From assembly GCA_014529385.2 (NCBI GenBank), contig CM043963.1, positions 98,905,912 through 98,969,911 of the forward strand: a DNA stretch of 64,000 nt, written 5' to 3'. Within the stretch, counting starts at the first letter, position 1. Each line of letters starts with the position of its first letter. This DNA comes from Adiantum capillus-veneris (lineage: Eukaryota > Streptophyta > Polypodiopsida > Polypodiales > Pteridaceae). Positions 26,778 to 41,783 of the stretch are shown piece after piece. Position numbers and translations under genes: made by a program. The notes under the pieces are model-generated. The model was not told the DNA's origin, made no database searches, and saw nothing but the letters and a program-made list of their open reading frames with translations.

Positions 26778-27529
26778 TCTTCAACCATTCATATCTTGGG
26801 GGCTACTACAACAAGGTGGGCCAAGGGATGGATTTGTATGATGCCTTGCATAATATGCTGGAGTAGAGGTTGTTTGTATGGCAAGTAATACGGAGTCTAC
26901 TGAGAGGAACTTTGTTTCCCATCCTAGGATGGCTAATTGCATTAGGATAGCTACATGCAAAGATGGTTATATGAAAAATGCTAGTTTAGGTCTTAAGATT
27001 CTATGACATGCGATGGCGAAGGCTTTGTTCATTTCCTCTCTCGTTTGTAGGGTGTTGAGATCAGCTCTTGCCTTTCGTACATGTAGCTGCTAGCTCCCCC
27101 TTTTGCAATGGCAACTTCCATCCCCCTGTAATTTTATCCCCCTGATAATCTATGCGACCACTTTGGCTTTGCTTTGGCAATGAAGATCACTTAGGGAGAG
27201 CCGGAGTTGGTTGTGTGCTGCTCTCCCTTGCCCTACTCAAGGTACGCAGTTGTGGGGTTGCAATCCCATATTTCTTGGCCCTGGTGGGCCACCCACCGCT
27301 CGAACCTATAAACCTAACTATCTTCCGCGCTTTCTAATTCGGCGGTGCCTTGTACATTCACCTTTTTTTGGAGGTCCTGTGATTGGTTGTCTTCGACACT
27401 TTCTCTATCTTTGGTGCCTCTCCCTTTCCTTTTATCTTCGATGCAATTTGCCTATTAACTATCCTATACTAGGTTTTGTGCACACCCCGGCACGACCCAG
27501 TTTGTCCCCCCCACTTTTTAGGTTGCACC
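26778..27529. other. no gene; possible LINE leader
   Basis: No recognised protein. The pyrimidine-rich stretch before 27530 could be the 5' untranslated leader of the LINE that follows. Confidence 0.4.
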
Positions 27530-29300
27530 ATGGCAGTCTCCGACACGTACGCCAATATGCTACCTATAGAGGAGGACATCTGAAAATTCTCTGAGATACA
27601 GGTGACAAGAAAACTGCCAATGTAGGAAGGCATCGTGCCGATGGATGAAGAGGTCGAGCAAGCACCGGGTGCATCAAACGCTATCAACATGAGAGAGGAA
27701 AAAATGATTAAGGGTCCACCCCTGAGGGTATTGAAGAATGCTCAATTGAGATGTCTCCTCCTTGGAACAAGATGATGCGATCGACATCAACACTAAAGGA
27801 TGCAATTTCAAGGTAAAGACGCTCAAGATTGGGGAGCCTCAAGGAACAATTTGTACAAACCCCAACAAGGTGGCTGCTGGATCTAGCTCTCTCAAACCAG
27901 GCATCTCTTTTGCGAGCATCTTGAAGGTTCCTAACCCATTGGTCTACAACAATGCCACAATGGTTGAGGGAACTAGAGTTGAAGACCAGGAGAAATTGAA
28001 GAAAGTCTCGACTCAAACAAGAACTTAAATAAGTCAACAAATAGATGGAGATTGGTCCTAGTGGTAAGAAGAGACATTGCTCACATATGAAAAGCGGGGG
28101 GCCACTCAAAGATGGGTTGGTGGATCGGGCTTATAGTGCTCTAAAGAAGTCTCTTCCGCAGGACGTGGAGAGGGCGGAGGCCATTACGGTGGCAATTCCA
28201 CTAGTGCTTATTAAAAGCAGCTTGCTGTGCAAACTAAGCATATTTTGGTGTTTGGCTTCAGTGGGAGAGTCCCGAATAGGTTTGAGTTGATACAATGGAT
28301 TCAGGGACCTCAAATCCTTGGCTATATAGGAGCTGTTGATAGCACGGCATACCTCGCTAACAAATTTTGCTCAATCTGGTTCAAGGATGACTATGATGTT
28401 GTGAAGATCCTAGATAAAGACCCCCTCTTGTTTAATAGGACAATGGTCTATGTGGTACCATGGGAGCCCATGTTTGATTCGGTAGAATCCCTCCAAGGGT
28501 TACATCCAGTTTGGGGCTACCAAGTTGGCTATGGGATAATATCAGGATGCTGGAAAGTCAACTAGGCACCCCCTTGTTTGTTCCCAACAAAAGAGGACTT
28601 GGCAAGGCCTATAATTGGGTGTGCATAGGCTGGAATGTTTCTAAGACACCTCCTAAGAGCATGTTCATCAATGTTGGAGTAGGGCTTCACGATCCCACTC
28701 AACTTTGGGACATACTTTGGGGCATGCTTTGAGTGCAACAAATTTGGGCACTATGCCAGCGATTGCCCCACGAAGGTTAAAGTAAATATCGACCCGCCAA
28801 TGCAAGACTCCAGAATGGAAGCAACTGTAGAAGTGAATGAGAAACAGGTAAATAATAGCAAGGAGTCAAGAGAAGTTGACAAAAAAGAGGCTATGACTTG
28901 GGACAAAGATGCAACCAAACAGTAGGAGATGGCGGTAGAAAAGCATTGCGTCACTTTGCAAATCCGTAAAGGACCAAGCAGTGAGATTATCTCTCCACCT
29001 AAATTTACGATAGTGACAACTATGTTGATGATGCAAATCCTAGGCCTAAAGAGGGCCAAAAGGGTGAAGGTAGTGGCAAGCGATTCCAGGTCACTTGAGA
29101 CTACAAAATCTTGGAAAGAGAGAAACTCTGCTCCACCTCCAGCCCAACTAAAAGGGATGATGTCTATCATCCCTCTTCACAATCCCTTTGCAGTATAACA
29201 AGTAAAGAAAGGCCCTGATTTGGATCCCTTGGGAAACTTCATTTTAAGCATGGGGAATGGAAAAGGACCAATGGAGGAGGACACCAGGGAAGAGAGCTCA
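27530..29300 (+). pseudogene. LINE copy 1 ORF1 (gag-like, broken)
   Basis: A likely start is MAVSDTYANMLP at 27530. A DUF4283-like region follows at about 28240-28730 with FSGRVPNRFELIQWI, WFKDDYDVVKIL and LPSWLWDNIRMLESQLGTPL. Near 28730 is a zinc knuckle CFECNKFGHYASDC (CX2CX4HX4C). This is the layout of plant L1 ORF1 proteins, which coat LINE RNA. At least three frames are used and stops are present, so no full protein can be made. ORF2 follows on the same strand. Confidence 0.75.
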
Positions 29301-29637
29301 AAAGGAGAGTCTCAGGATGTGGAGGAGTTCGTTCCCCTATCTCAGTAATGGAGGAGATGATTGTCTAGACATGGAATGTGAAGGGGCTCAAGACCAAGAA
29401 GAAGAGCTCCCTATTTTGGGAGGAAGTTTGAAAAAGAAAGGAAGTTAACTATTGGGCTGTCCAAGAACATCGTCTTGATGCCACAAGTAAAAGAAAACAA
29501 GCACTAGGAAAGAAAATTGTTTTTTATGGGGAGGGAGGGGATGGGTACAATGGTGTAATGACGGTTGTGGACATGGACTTGGAACATAAGGTAGTGCTAA
29601 ATCATCCATCTGGGAGAGATTTGGGAGTTAAGATAAA

Positions 29638-29654
29638 GGGGGGGGGGGGGGGGG
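29638..29654. repeat. poly-G tract in LINE ORF2
   Basis: Seventeen G residues inside the endonuclease region, encoding Gly. Probably a slippage product. Confidence 0.9.
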
Positions 29655-31429
29655 ACAAACACATCACCATTGTCAACATCTATGGTCCCTGCGTGGCAAA
29701 GGAAAGAGCTAGGCTTTGGGATAACTTGATAGATGTACACGTGGAAGGGGAATGGATTATGATGGGAGACTTCAACATGGTAGAGAAGAAGAAGGATAAA
29801 ACAGGCTCCTCAAGCATGCTTGCAGGTTCAGAGAAATCCAAATGGCAAAGACCGTGCAAGAAGGGGGCTTTAATGGACTTGTGGGAGGTGGTTTTGCAGA
29901 ATAGCAGGCCAAGATTTACGTATACTGACCTACAGAATGCTGGCACAACATCTCGACTGGATAGATGTTATTGCTCCCATCAAGCTGACTGGCTGCTGCC
30001 ATTGCTTGATTTGAAGGTGATAACTTTGCAATGCCTGTCGAATCACCTTCCGTTAAGCATGAAATTCCAAAAACCTAAAGAAGAAGGTCACTGCCCTCAA
30101 GGTTCAAAGAAGCTTCTGACAACGGGGGCTCATCCCTTTAAATATCCTCTCTTCAAAATCCTGGTAATAAAAGCTATAAGGGAACTGTGGATCTCGTAAG
30201 CCGTAAGGCCTGGGATATCTTTACCAAGATTATACAAAAAGCAATCAAGACAACGGGCCCTAGAAGGAAGAAACACCGCGAGGAGCGATTAAAGAAACTG
30301 CACACAAAGTTGAGTTGCTAACCACCAAAAAACAAGAAGGGTCGGCTTCTGAAGCCGAGCACAAAAGGTTGCTTGAAGCAAAAGACGACTTGATTGAACA
30401 ACAACTCAAGCAGGTGATGATGGCCAAAATTCTATCCAGAGAGCCTTTCCTCCAACCAGAGGAGGCTAATCAATCTCACTTTTTCAGGGCCCTCAAAGTC
30501 AAGAGAAATCGGGGCATTGTCCACTCACTGTCAGATGAGGAAGGGAAGGAGATTAAGGACCCAAATGAAATGGCTCAGATGATGCTTAACCACTTGCAAC
30601 AGATTATTGGCTAGCCTGAGGCTAGTTCCCCGGAAGTGGATGGAGCTAGAGCTATTCTGATGGGAAGCGTCAAAAATACGATGTCACAGTCAGACGCCAA
30701 CATATTGGATAAGGCATTCTTGGAGGAGGAATGTACTCTTGCATCGCAAGCTTTGGGTAAAGAGAAGTCTCTTGGATGGGACGGCTTGACTACAGTATTC
30801 TTCATAGAATTTTGGGAGGAGCTTTAGTCCCTAATCATGCGAATGGCTAACCAAGCTCTTCTCAATGGTGCTCTTGACTTGAGCATCAAAAGGGATCTTA
30901 TCAAACCGATTCCTAAACAAGTCCGCTGCTCCCAGTTGAAGCACCGGTGCCCAATGACTATGATGTCAATGGCCTACAAGAAGATAATCACAAAAACTGT
31001 TGCTCTCAGACTCACTCCTCTGCTTGACAAGGGCATCACCCCCACCATCATGTATTTATAAAAGGAAGGTCTATCTATGACAACATTCTGGCAGCAATGA
31101 TCGCCATAGAGTTTGCATCCTTCACTAAGCAAAAGTGTATATTACTTCAATTGGATTTAGATAAAGCGTATGATAGGATCACATGGTCTTTTATTGAAGG
31201 GGTCATGGAATCACTGGGCTTTGGGCCGAGGATGTGTCAATTGGTTTTCACATTGGGTGCTAGTAGCCAATCTGAGCTCTTATTTAATGAGCGGATTGTG
31301 GGGGCTTTTGAGGTAAAAAGATATATCAAGCAAGATTGCCCACTAGCTCCCCTTTTGTTTGCCAGTTGATCTCATCCCCTGGTGACAATGTTGCAAGAGG
31401 GGAGATTCAACAAGGCCTTTCCCTTCCTT

Positions 31430-31627
31430 ATTCGGGATACATCTCCTGCAGCTACAATATCAGACAATATTTCCTCTGAGGTTCTATTTATCATTTCTAA
31501 TTGAAATTCATTAGAATTTACCCTTTCCGATATTATTTCACCCAATGATACTTGTGAAGAGTTAACATTTTCAAGAACTTGAGAATCCGTGTAACTTGAA
31601 ATATCTTGAGATACTGTTGAACTCAGG
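31430..31627 (-). other. ~200-bp foreign segment inside the LINE RT
   Basis: It sits exactly where the catalytic centre of RT should be. In the opposite orientation it has an unbroken frame (through 31632) reading SQDISSYTDSQVLENVNSSQ and LGEIISERVNSNEFQLEMIN. The Ser/Asn/Glu-rich composition is unlike the LINE. I do not recognise the source. Junctions are approximate. Confidence 0.5.
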
Positions 31628-33229
31628 GTCAAAGTGCAATATTGAAAAATCTAGATTGATGTCCCTCTCAGAGGATGACTCGTTCAATCCGGCAATGTGC
31701 TCCAGGGAGATTGAGTCTAAAGGGACGGTGTTTAGGCACCTGGGAGCCCCTTTGGGGGTGGATATAACTCACTAGAAAAAAATTGTTATGGGTGATGGAT
31801 AAGATAAGGAGAAAGTTGTGAAGGTGGGAGTATGTGCTCCTCCCTTTCGAGAGCAAATTGAAAGTGATCGAATTTTTAGCTCCCTTAGTGTTTAATGGCC
31901 TGCTGCTCAAGATAGCCAAATGCAAATGGAAGGAGTTCTTACAACCAGTGAAAAGATTCCTATAGAAAATAACAATAAAGACTCGCTACCTTAGCAATGG
32001 GAAAGCTGGGAGGCCATAGAAAGATCGGTGGGACTAGGCAGTCTTGGGATTCTAAACCCTAGTATTCTCTCGGAGGCCCACTGTGCCAAGTTTGTGGTTG
32101 CAATCACGAAGAAAGATTAAACCTGGTTGTTATGACTAAGGCCATGATGGACAATGTCAAACTGTACTCGCAAGGTGGCCAGTGGAAAGGGCTTGATCTA
32201 CACGACAAGTTGCTTGCCCCTCGGTGGTCTAACTTGAAGGTTAGGGGCTTAACTCGCGAGCTGGCTCAAAAGTGCAACATAGCATCGGAGGCCTTGGAAT
32301 GGTAAGAGATAACTAGATACTTCCACAACTCAATGTCTCAATGGTCCACTTAGCTGTCTAAAGACGGAAGTGTCTTGTTGAACCCTACTTGGAGGGAGGT
32401 AGCCAGAAAGATGAACAACAAAAGATTCCATCGATTGGGACACTTTTGGGACTTCAATAGCAGCAATTGGAAAGGATCGTACCAACTAGCCTCCCATTTC
32501 AATCTCAATGAGACTGAGAGAATGTTGGTAAATAGAGTGTTAGAATGGCTTGATAGTTGTTGCCTACCGACCTGCGAGTTTAGGTTTGATTGGAAAGCAT
32601 GGTGGTGACCGTTAGATAGACATTTCCTTAAACCCCACACTAGGGAGGTGTACAACTTCCTGATGGCCTCACCAGATTGGTTCTACCCCCTGAACAAACA
32701 ATGGGGCAAGCAGTGGCTGGAGGCAAGATGGGTGACAATTATAAAGAACACCTGGTACCCACGATGGCCGCTTAGGATGAAGGTATTTATATGAAAAGTG
32801 CTCTGGGGGGCCTTACTGACCGGGGTGAAGGTACTAGCTAATGATATTGGTCAAGACAGATGCCCGCAATGCATATCAGCAAGTGAGAACCTCCCCCACC
32901 TATTCAAGGACTGTCTAGGGATATGTGGAATGGTAGGGAAGATATGTAAGTGGATTGAAAATACATGGAAAATTGTGTTCTACAAGAAAGATCTCTTCTT
33001 GGGTGGGAAGGCATTCATGAGCCAACAACTTCTTATCAGTACACAAATTGTTAGGTTCTATTACTTTAAACACATCTGCTGTCGACTATTCGAGAAACAC
33101 ATTGAAATAGCAAGGTTTATGGAGATCATTCAAGAAAGCAAGGTGGAAATTATTGCCATTGGGAAAAGGAGAATCTATGAAGAGTGGAACAAGGTTATGA
33201 CTACCGCAATGTCGGAATTGCATGGATAA

Positions 33230-35732
<2,503 letters not shown>

Positions 35733-35749
35733 ATATATACATCTATATG

Positions 35750-35816
<67 letters not shown>

Positions 35817-35902
35817 ACACACACACATATATATATACATGCACACACAAAAATATATATGTATGCATATTATGTGTATGTATATGTATATGTATGTGTG
35901 TG

Positions 35903-35984
<82 letters not shown>

Positions 35985-36080
35985 GTATGTACTCACACAC
36001 ACACACACACATACATATACATATACATATATGTATGCATATGTATATGCATGTGAGTGTGTGTATGCACACACACACAT
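35733..36080. repeat. compound alternating purine-pyrimidine tract
   Basis: Nearly 350 bp made of (CA)n, (TA)n, (TG)n and GTAT/CATA motifs, with a TA core at about 35907-35972 flanked by CA and TG blocks. The arms are largely self-complementary, so the tract could extrude as a cruciform or adopt Z-form DNA. Long Ile-Tyr and Thr-His frames here are artefacts. Confidence 0.95.
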
Positions 36081-36355
36081 TTAAATTTTTGTAAATAATA
36101 ATAATATAAATAAATAAATATATATATATTTGAATCAAATATTTGTCACATAGGTCTCGAGGCTTCTTGCTTTTGTTGGAGTACAATAGTGTGGAGCTCA
36201 TGTGTGCATACACATATGACTTGCCATCATAGTGTAGTAGTTGACAAATTGGCATTGCGGTTGAAGTGACGACCTCAAGATGATGCATGAAAAGGATGAA
36301 CAAACTCCTTCTTCTCAATCTCTTTAAAGGAAAGTATCGATGGCTATGATTGTTT

Positions 36356-36357
<2 letters not shown>

Positions 36358-36411
<54 letters not shown>
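36358..36411. repeat. (CT)n microsatellite
   Basis: About 27 CT units. Confidence 0.97.
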
Positions 36412-36414
<3 letters not shown>

Positions 36415-36593
36415 GTTCCCATAGATATTCAATTGTTGAAGATTTGTTATGTAACTTTAATATCTCTTTAGATTGTTTTTTTTCCCAGAACTCACAATTC
36501 ATTAGATTGTTCTTACACCATTAAACATTTTGTTCTCTTTTTCTCTATCCCCCCTTCTCCTTGCCGCATCATTTGTTGGGTGCTAAAAAATTA

Positions 36594-36596
<3 letters not shown>

Positions 36597-36649
<53 letters not shown>

Positions 36650-36677
36650 TGCACGTGCACGCACACACACACACACA
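36597..36677. repeat. compound (CT)n-(GC)n-(AC)n microsatellite
   Basis: CT array (about 36597-36640), then GCGCGCGTGCACGTGCACGC, then (AC)8. Confidence 0.95.
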
Positions 36678-36919
36678 GTCAATAACGAGGATAACGATCC
36701 CTTTATTTGCATGCATTTTCTCAAAGCGAGACAGTTTCAAGTTGAGACACAAGCTTTTTTCTTTTTTTTCAATCTCTTCAAAGAAATACAAACTTCTAGA
36801 ATTTTTTTAAAATATCAATATTGGACATGGAAAAAATCCCTTGAAAAGACAAAACCAAATATACTTAAGAAAATAAGATTTTCATTAGATAATAAAATAT
36901 TCACCATTGCACCGATTTT

Positions 36920-37641
36920 TGTTAGGAAATAAGACGTAGCTAAATAGATATTTGAGTAGATTACTTAATGGAGAGAGACAGATTTACATACACGAGATTA
37001 TAGAGTAGAGAGAGAGAGAGAGTACACACGATATACGTGGTTCACCCAATGTGGGCTACGTCCACGGGAAAACAGCCACTCAATGGCTTTAGTACTTCAA
37101 AACAAGAAGTAGTTTACAAAGGGAATATACCCTTAATGTAGCTCCCGCCTTGCTTCACTCTCACCACCTCACACTCACCTTGTTGCATCAACTTCACACT
37201 ATAAAATGTGTGTAGAAATGGCCTCCTTTTATAGGCCAAAAGGGCTGCCCTCTCTCATGAGAGGCAGCCATGTGTAGCCGCCCTTGTGTAGATAAGTCCA
37301 AATCGGACCCTCCAATCCGCCCATGTGTGGCCGCCCTTGAGAAGACAAGTCCGCTTTTGAATTAGGCCATCGGCCATTGACTACCGGCCACCGGCCAACC
37401 GACGGTTGCTTTCCAACCACTTTCCGGCCGCCGTCCGGTCATAATATTCCGGCGAAAAGGAATATTCCGACGAGAGAAAAAAAAGTCAAAGTTGCCCCTG
37501 ATTTTTGGCCGTGAAAATTTTGGTTTCGCGGTGAGTGATTTTCCTTCACACACGATGGCTTCTCCTCATAATGGGAGTCTTACAAATGTGCGCTTTTACC
37601 ACAGAAAATTATAAGGGGTAAATCAGGCTCCATACTTAACA
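36920..37641 (-). repeat. copia element 2, 3' LTR
   Basis: Left copy on the plus strand. It carries only about 7 GA units near 37010-37022, against about 25 in the other LTR, and retains a GAAAAGGAATATTCC stretch that the sister lacks. Confidence 0.9.
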
Positions 37642-37701
37642 ATCTCCCACTTGGAGACTGATCTCCAAACCAAACCTGTGACTGCTTTCCATCGTGGCTT
37701 C

Positions 37702-40700
37702 TTATCCTTGAATGCCGATTGAAGATGAGCAAAAGCTCAACTTCTCCTTGTTGACCACCTTTGTAAACATGTCTGCAGGATTTTCACTTGTATGCACCTT
37801 TCCTAGTTTCAGCTGTCCCTCTTCCAAAAGAGTGCGTATGAAGTGATATCTCACTTCAATGTGCTTTGTCCTTGAATGAAAGGCTGAGTTCTTTGCAAGA
37901 TGGATAGCACTTTGGCTATCACTATACAAGACACAATTGTCTTGTTTGAATCCAAGATCTTCTAAGAATCTGTGAAGCCACTGAATTTCTTTGCTTGCCT
38001 CATTCATTGCTACATACTCTGCTTCCGTGGTAGAAAGTGAAACCACTTTCTGCAGCTTTGAAGCCCAGCTTACTGTTGTGCCTCCAACCGTGAACTGATA
38101 GCCAGTAGTGCTCCTTCGAGTATCTTTGTCACCTGCCATATCTGCATCAGCATACCCTTCTAGAAAAATATTAGTTCCTCCAAAATACAAAGCATTTGTT
38201 GTTGTCCCTTTTAGATACCTAAGTATCCACTTCACAGCTTGCCAATGCTCTTTACCTGGGTTGTCCATGAGCCTACTCACAACTCCCACTGCATGTGCAA
38301 TGTCTGGCCTTGTCGTGACCATAGCATACATTAAAGAACCTACCGCTGCAACATATGGAACTTTAGACATATAGGCTATCTCCTCTTGTGTCTTTGGACA
38401 CATATCCTTCGTTAGTTTAAAGTGACCAGCCAAAGGTGTAGAAACTGGTTTTGCATTTTGCATTGCAAACCTTTTTACTACCTTCTTGAGATAGCTTTAT
38501 TATCTTCTTCGTCCTGTCCCTTGATATTTTCATACCAAGTATCCTCTTTGCATCACCTAAATCTTTCATTGAAAAAAATTTAGACAGCTCCTCTTTTAGG
38601 TATTTGATGTCCTGCATGTTAGCACTTGCAATCAACATGTCATCAACATACAACATTAAGATGATGAATTTCCCATCTCCCAAATTCTTCGTGTAGACGC
38701 AGTGATCCGAGTTGCATCTTGTGAATCCATGATCCAACATCCATCGATCAAACTTCAAGAACCATTGTCTTGATGCTTGCTTTAAACCATACATGCTTTT
38801 CTTTAATCTGCAAACCCATTTCTCCTTACCTTTTACTTCATACCCCTTTGGTTGAAGCATGTAGATTTCCTCCTCTAAGTCACCGTGAGGGAATGCCGTA
38901 TTTACACCCATTTGCTCGAGATTTAGATCATGAGAAGCCACAAGGCTTAAGACAAGCTTTATTGAGTTCATTTTTACAACATGAGAAAATATTTCATTGA
39001 CGTCAATACCTTTCTTTTGAGAAAACCCTTTTACCACAAGCCTAGACTTGTACCTTTTCTTCCCACCTTCTTCTTCCTTCACCTTGTACACCCATTTGTT
39101 TTGAAGTGCCCGCTTACCTTTAGGCAACTCAACCAACTCCCATGTTTGGTTGCGATGTAGTGAGTCCGTCTCCACTTGCATGCTCTTCATCCATTCTTCT
39201 TGGATTCATGTTGCATAGCTTCTTCGAATGATTCCGGCTCTCCAGAATCCGAGATCAAGAGATGGTTGAAGGAAGGAACAAACCTTTTTGGAGGTCTACT
39301 TGCTCTTGTAGATCTTCGGGGAATAGGTTGAGGCTCCTCATTTGGTTGACGTTGTTGCACATTGTCACCGTTTGCAGTCCTTGAGTCTTCACAGTCCTCA
39401 AGCTCCATGTACTCATCACCTGTTTCTTTTGTTTGTTTTCTCTCCAAGTAATCTTTGTACATATTTTGTTCGTTAAAAATTACATCCCTGCTCCTTAAGA
39501 TTTTACCATCTTCAGGATTCCATAGGCGATACCCAAAGTCACCTTCTCCATAGCCAATGAAGAAACACTTTTTGGATTTTACATCTAGCTTTGATCTTAG
39601 GCTTCTATCAATGTGCATGAAAGCCTCACACCCAAACACTTTGAGAAATGCATAATTCACCGGTTTACCTGTCCATGCCTCTTCTGGAACTCCCCCATCC
39701 AATGCCGTTGAGGGTGACCGATTGATTAAGTACACAGACGTACTTACAGCTTCCGCCCAAAGCTCAAGCGGTAGGCCTGCATGTAGCCGCATGCTTCATG
39801 CTCGCTCCATGATTGTCCTGTTCATCCTTTCCGAAATCCCATTTTGTTGAGGTGTCCTTGGGGTTGTCCTTTGCCTCCGAATGCCATTGCTAGCACAAAA
39901 GCTTTCAAAAGCTTGGCTGCAATATTCGCCTCCATTGTCGGATCTGAGGCATTTAACCTTGGTACCTATTTCATTCTCCACAAAGGCTTTCCACCTTTGA
40001 AATATGGAAAATACATCGGATTTATTCTTCATGACCTAAACCCATGTTTTTCTAATCGCATCGTCTATGAATGTTACATAGTACAATGAGCCACCAAGTG
40101 ATGGTGTACTTGCCGGACCCCAAACATCAGAATGAACCAACTCAAGTTTTTTAATTTTTCTTTCATTTCCTGAATTTTGAAATTTTACCCTCTTTTGTTT
40201 ACCATAAACACAGTCTTCATAGAACTCTAAGTCCACTTCTTTCAAACCTGGTAGAAGCTTCTTTGTTTGAAGGATTTGCATTCCTTTGGCACTCATATGC
40301 CCAAGTCGGTAGTGCCACACCGCACTGGCAACTTCTGTAGTTGCTGGACAAGCTGAAGGTTGCGTGCTAACAATACACAAGTAAAGTGTACCGACCATTT
40401 CTCCCTTGGCAACCACCAAAGATCCCTTTGAGATCTTCCACCGTTTGTTTCCGAATGCAATATTGTGACCTTCATCGTCCAATTGTCCTGTAGAGATCAA
40501 ATTTTTGCGAAGAGAAGGAACATGTCTAACATCTTTAAGCTTCCATTCATTTCCGTTAGCAGTTTTGACAGAAACTGTACCTTTGCCGACAATCTCACAA
40601 GCTTCATCATCTCCCAAGTATACATACCCAAAATTACCTTTGGTGTAGTCTTGGAAATGTTGCTTGTGTGGTGTCGCATGGAATGAAGCCCCGAAATCTA

Positions 40701-40800
40701 CTATCCAGGAATTAGACACATTGTCTAATGAGAGAATTATAGCATCTTGCTCTACTTTACCTGCTACATTGGCCTCCGATGTTGGCTTGTTGTCTTGAGA
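37702..40800 (-). pseudogene. copia element 2 protease, integrase, RT, RNase H
   Basis: Protease: SWIVDFGASFHAT (40.7 kb), with DFG where DSG is expected. Integrase: HYRLGH and YEDCVYGKQ (one zinc cysteine is Tyr), then catalytic D (LVHSDVWGP), D ([10 protein letters not shown]) and E ([10 protein letters not shown]). RT: NKWVYKVK and YVDDMLIAS, but QMGVNTAF replaces the usual D-V-K-T-A-F, so the first catalytic Asp is lost. RNase H: VSWASKLQKVVSLSTTEAEY and ENPADMFTK, ending at 37702. Stops occur at about 40033 and 39796-39798; frameshifts lie near 39190 and 38470. Order PR-INT-RT-RH is copia-type. Inactive copy. Confidence 0.92.
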
Positions 40801-40819
40801 CTCTGTCTCCTTCTTCTTC

Positions 40820-41577
40820 TTGGACCAGCAATCCTTCTTGACGTGGCCCTTCTTGCCGCAGTTCCAACATTCAACAACTGACTTTCTGCGTCACTTGCTC
40901 CGCCTTGAGCGATCACGACCCTTTTGGTTTTTGAACCTCTCCTTAGGCCTTCCTCTTGTTTCTACTGACAGTGTAGCACTTGATGATTCTCCCGTGCTTC
41001 TCCTTCGTATTTCCTCGCTTAGGAGAACACCCACAACATCATCAAACTTAAGAGGATTTGTGTCAGAAATAGAATTACTTATAGCCATCACAAGGCTGTC
41101 CCAACTATCCGGTAGAGATGATAGTATAAGAAGAGCTCGCACTTCGTCATCGAAATTGATTTTCACCGATCGAAGTTGACTTATGTTTGTGTTAAAGTCA
41201 TTTCGATGTTCTACAACTGAACCATTCTCTGCCATCTTTAGATTGAACAAGCGCTTCATAAGAAATACCTTATTGGATGCCGATGGTTTCTCGTAGAAGT
41301 CGTCAAGTGACTTCATCAAGTCCTCCGTGGTCTTCATCTCCAAAACATTGAAGGCCACCGTTGACGCCAAGCTTAACCGGATTGTTCCCAGTGCCTTTCG
41401 ATCAAGGACAATCCATGCTTCATCTGCCATTGTTGCGGGCTTCTTTGCAAGACCGCCTAGTGACAAATAGAGGTCCTTCTGGTAGAGATAGTCTTCAATC
41501 TGCATCTTCCAATGTTGGTAGTTTTTGCCGTTGAACTTCTTAATCTTGAGCTTCCCTTCCTCCGCCATAACTCCCAC
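40820..41577 (-). pseudogene. copia element 2 gag
   Basis: Starts MGVMAEEGKLKIKKFNGKNY at 41577. A UBN2-type gag domain follows (HWKMQIEDYLYQKDL, LIILSSLPDSW-type wording). It is stopped by TGA at 40891-40893, and the same frame then continues into a zinc knuckle CWNCGKKGHVKKDC (plus coordinates about 40828-40868, CX2CX4HX4C). One nonsense change therefore separates Gag from its RNA-binding knuckle. The original product forms the particle. Confidence 0.88.
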
Positions 41578-41642
41578 TCAATTCAAGGAATCCTTTCCTT
41601 GAGATAATTTAGCTACGAGCAAACCTTGCTCTGATACCAGTT

Positions 41643-41726
41643 TGTTAGGAAATAAGACATAGCTAAATAGATAATTGAGTAGAGTACTTAATGGAGAGAG
41701 AAAAATTTACATACACGAGATTATAG

Positions 41727-41783
<57 letters not shown>

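Larger units (their letters stand above)
29366..33229 (+). pseudogene. LINE copy 1 ORF2: endonuclease, reverse transcriptase, zf-RVT (broken)
   Basis: Apurinic-type endonuclease: TWNVKGLKTKKKSS (from 29369), AVQEHRLD, IMMGDFNMVE, TSRLDR and LSNHLPL (to about 30060). RT: LIKPIPKQ, LQLDLDKAYDRITWSFIEGV (about 31150) and KQDCPLAPLLF (to about 31370). The central part with the catalytic FADD is missing and replaced by a foreign piece at 31430-31627. RT resumes with KCNIEKSRLMSL and ends with an RVT zinc-binding domain (VLWGALLTGVKV, CPQCISASENLPHLFKDC, about 32800-32930). Many stops and frameshifts. In a live element ORF2 nicks DNA and primes reverse transcription at the target. Confidence 0.85.
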
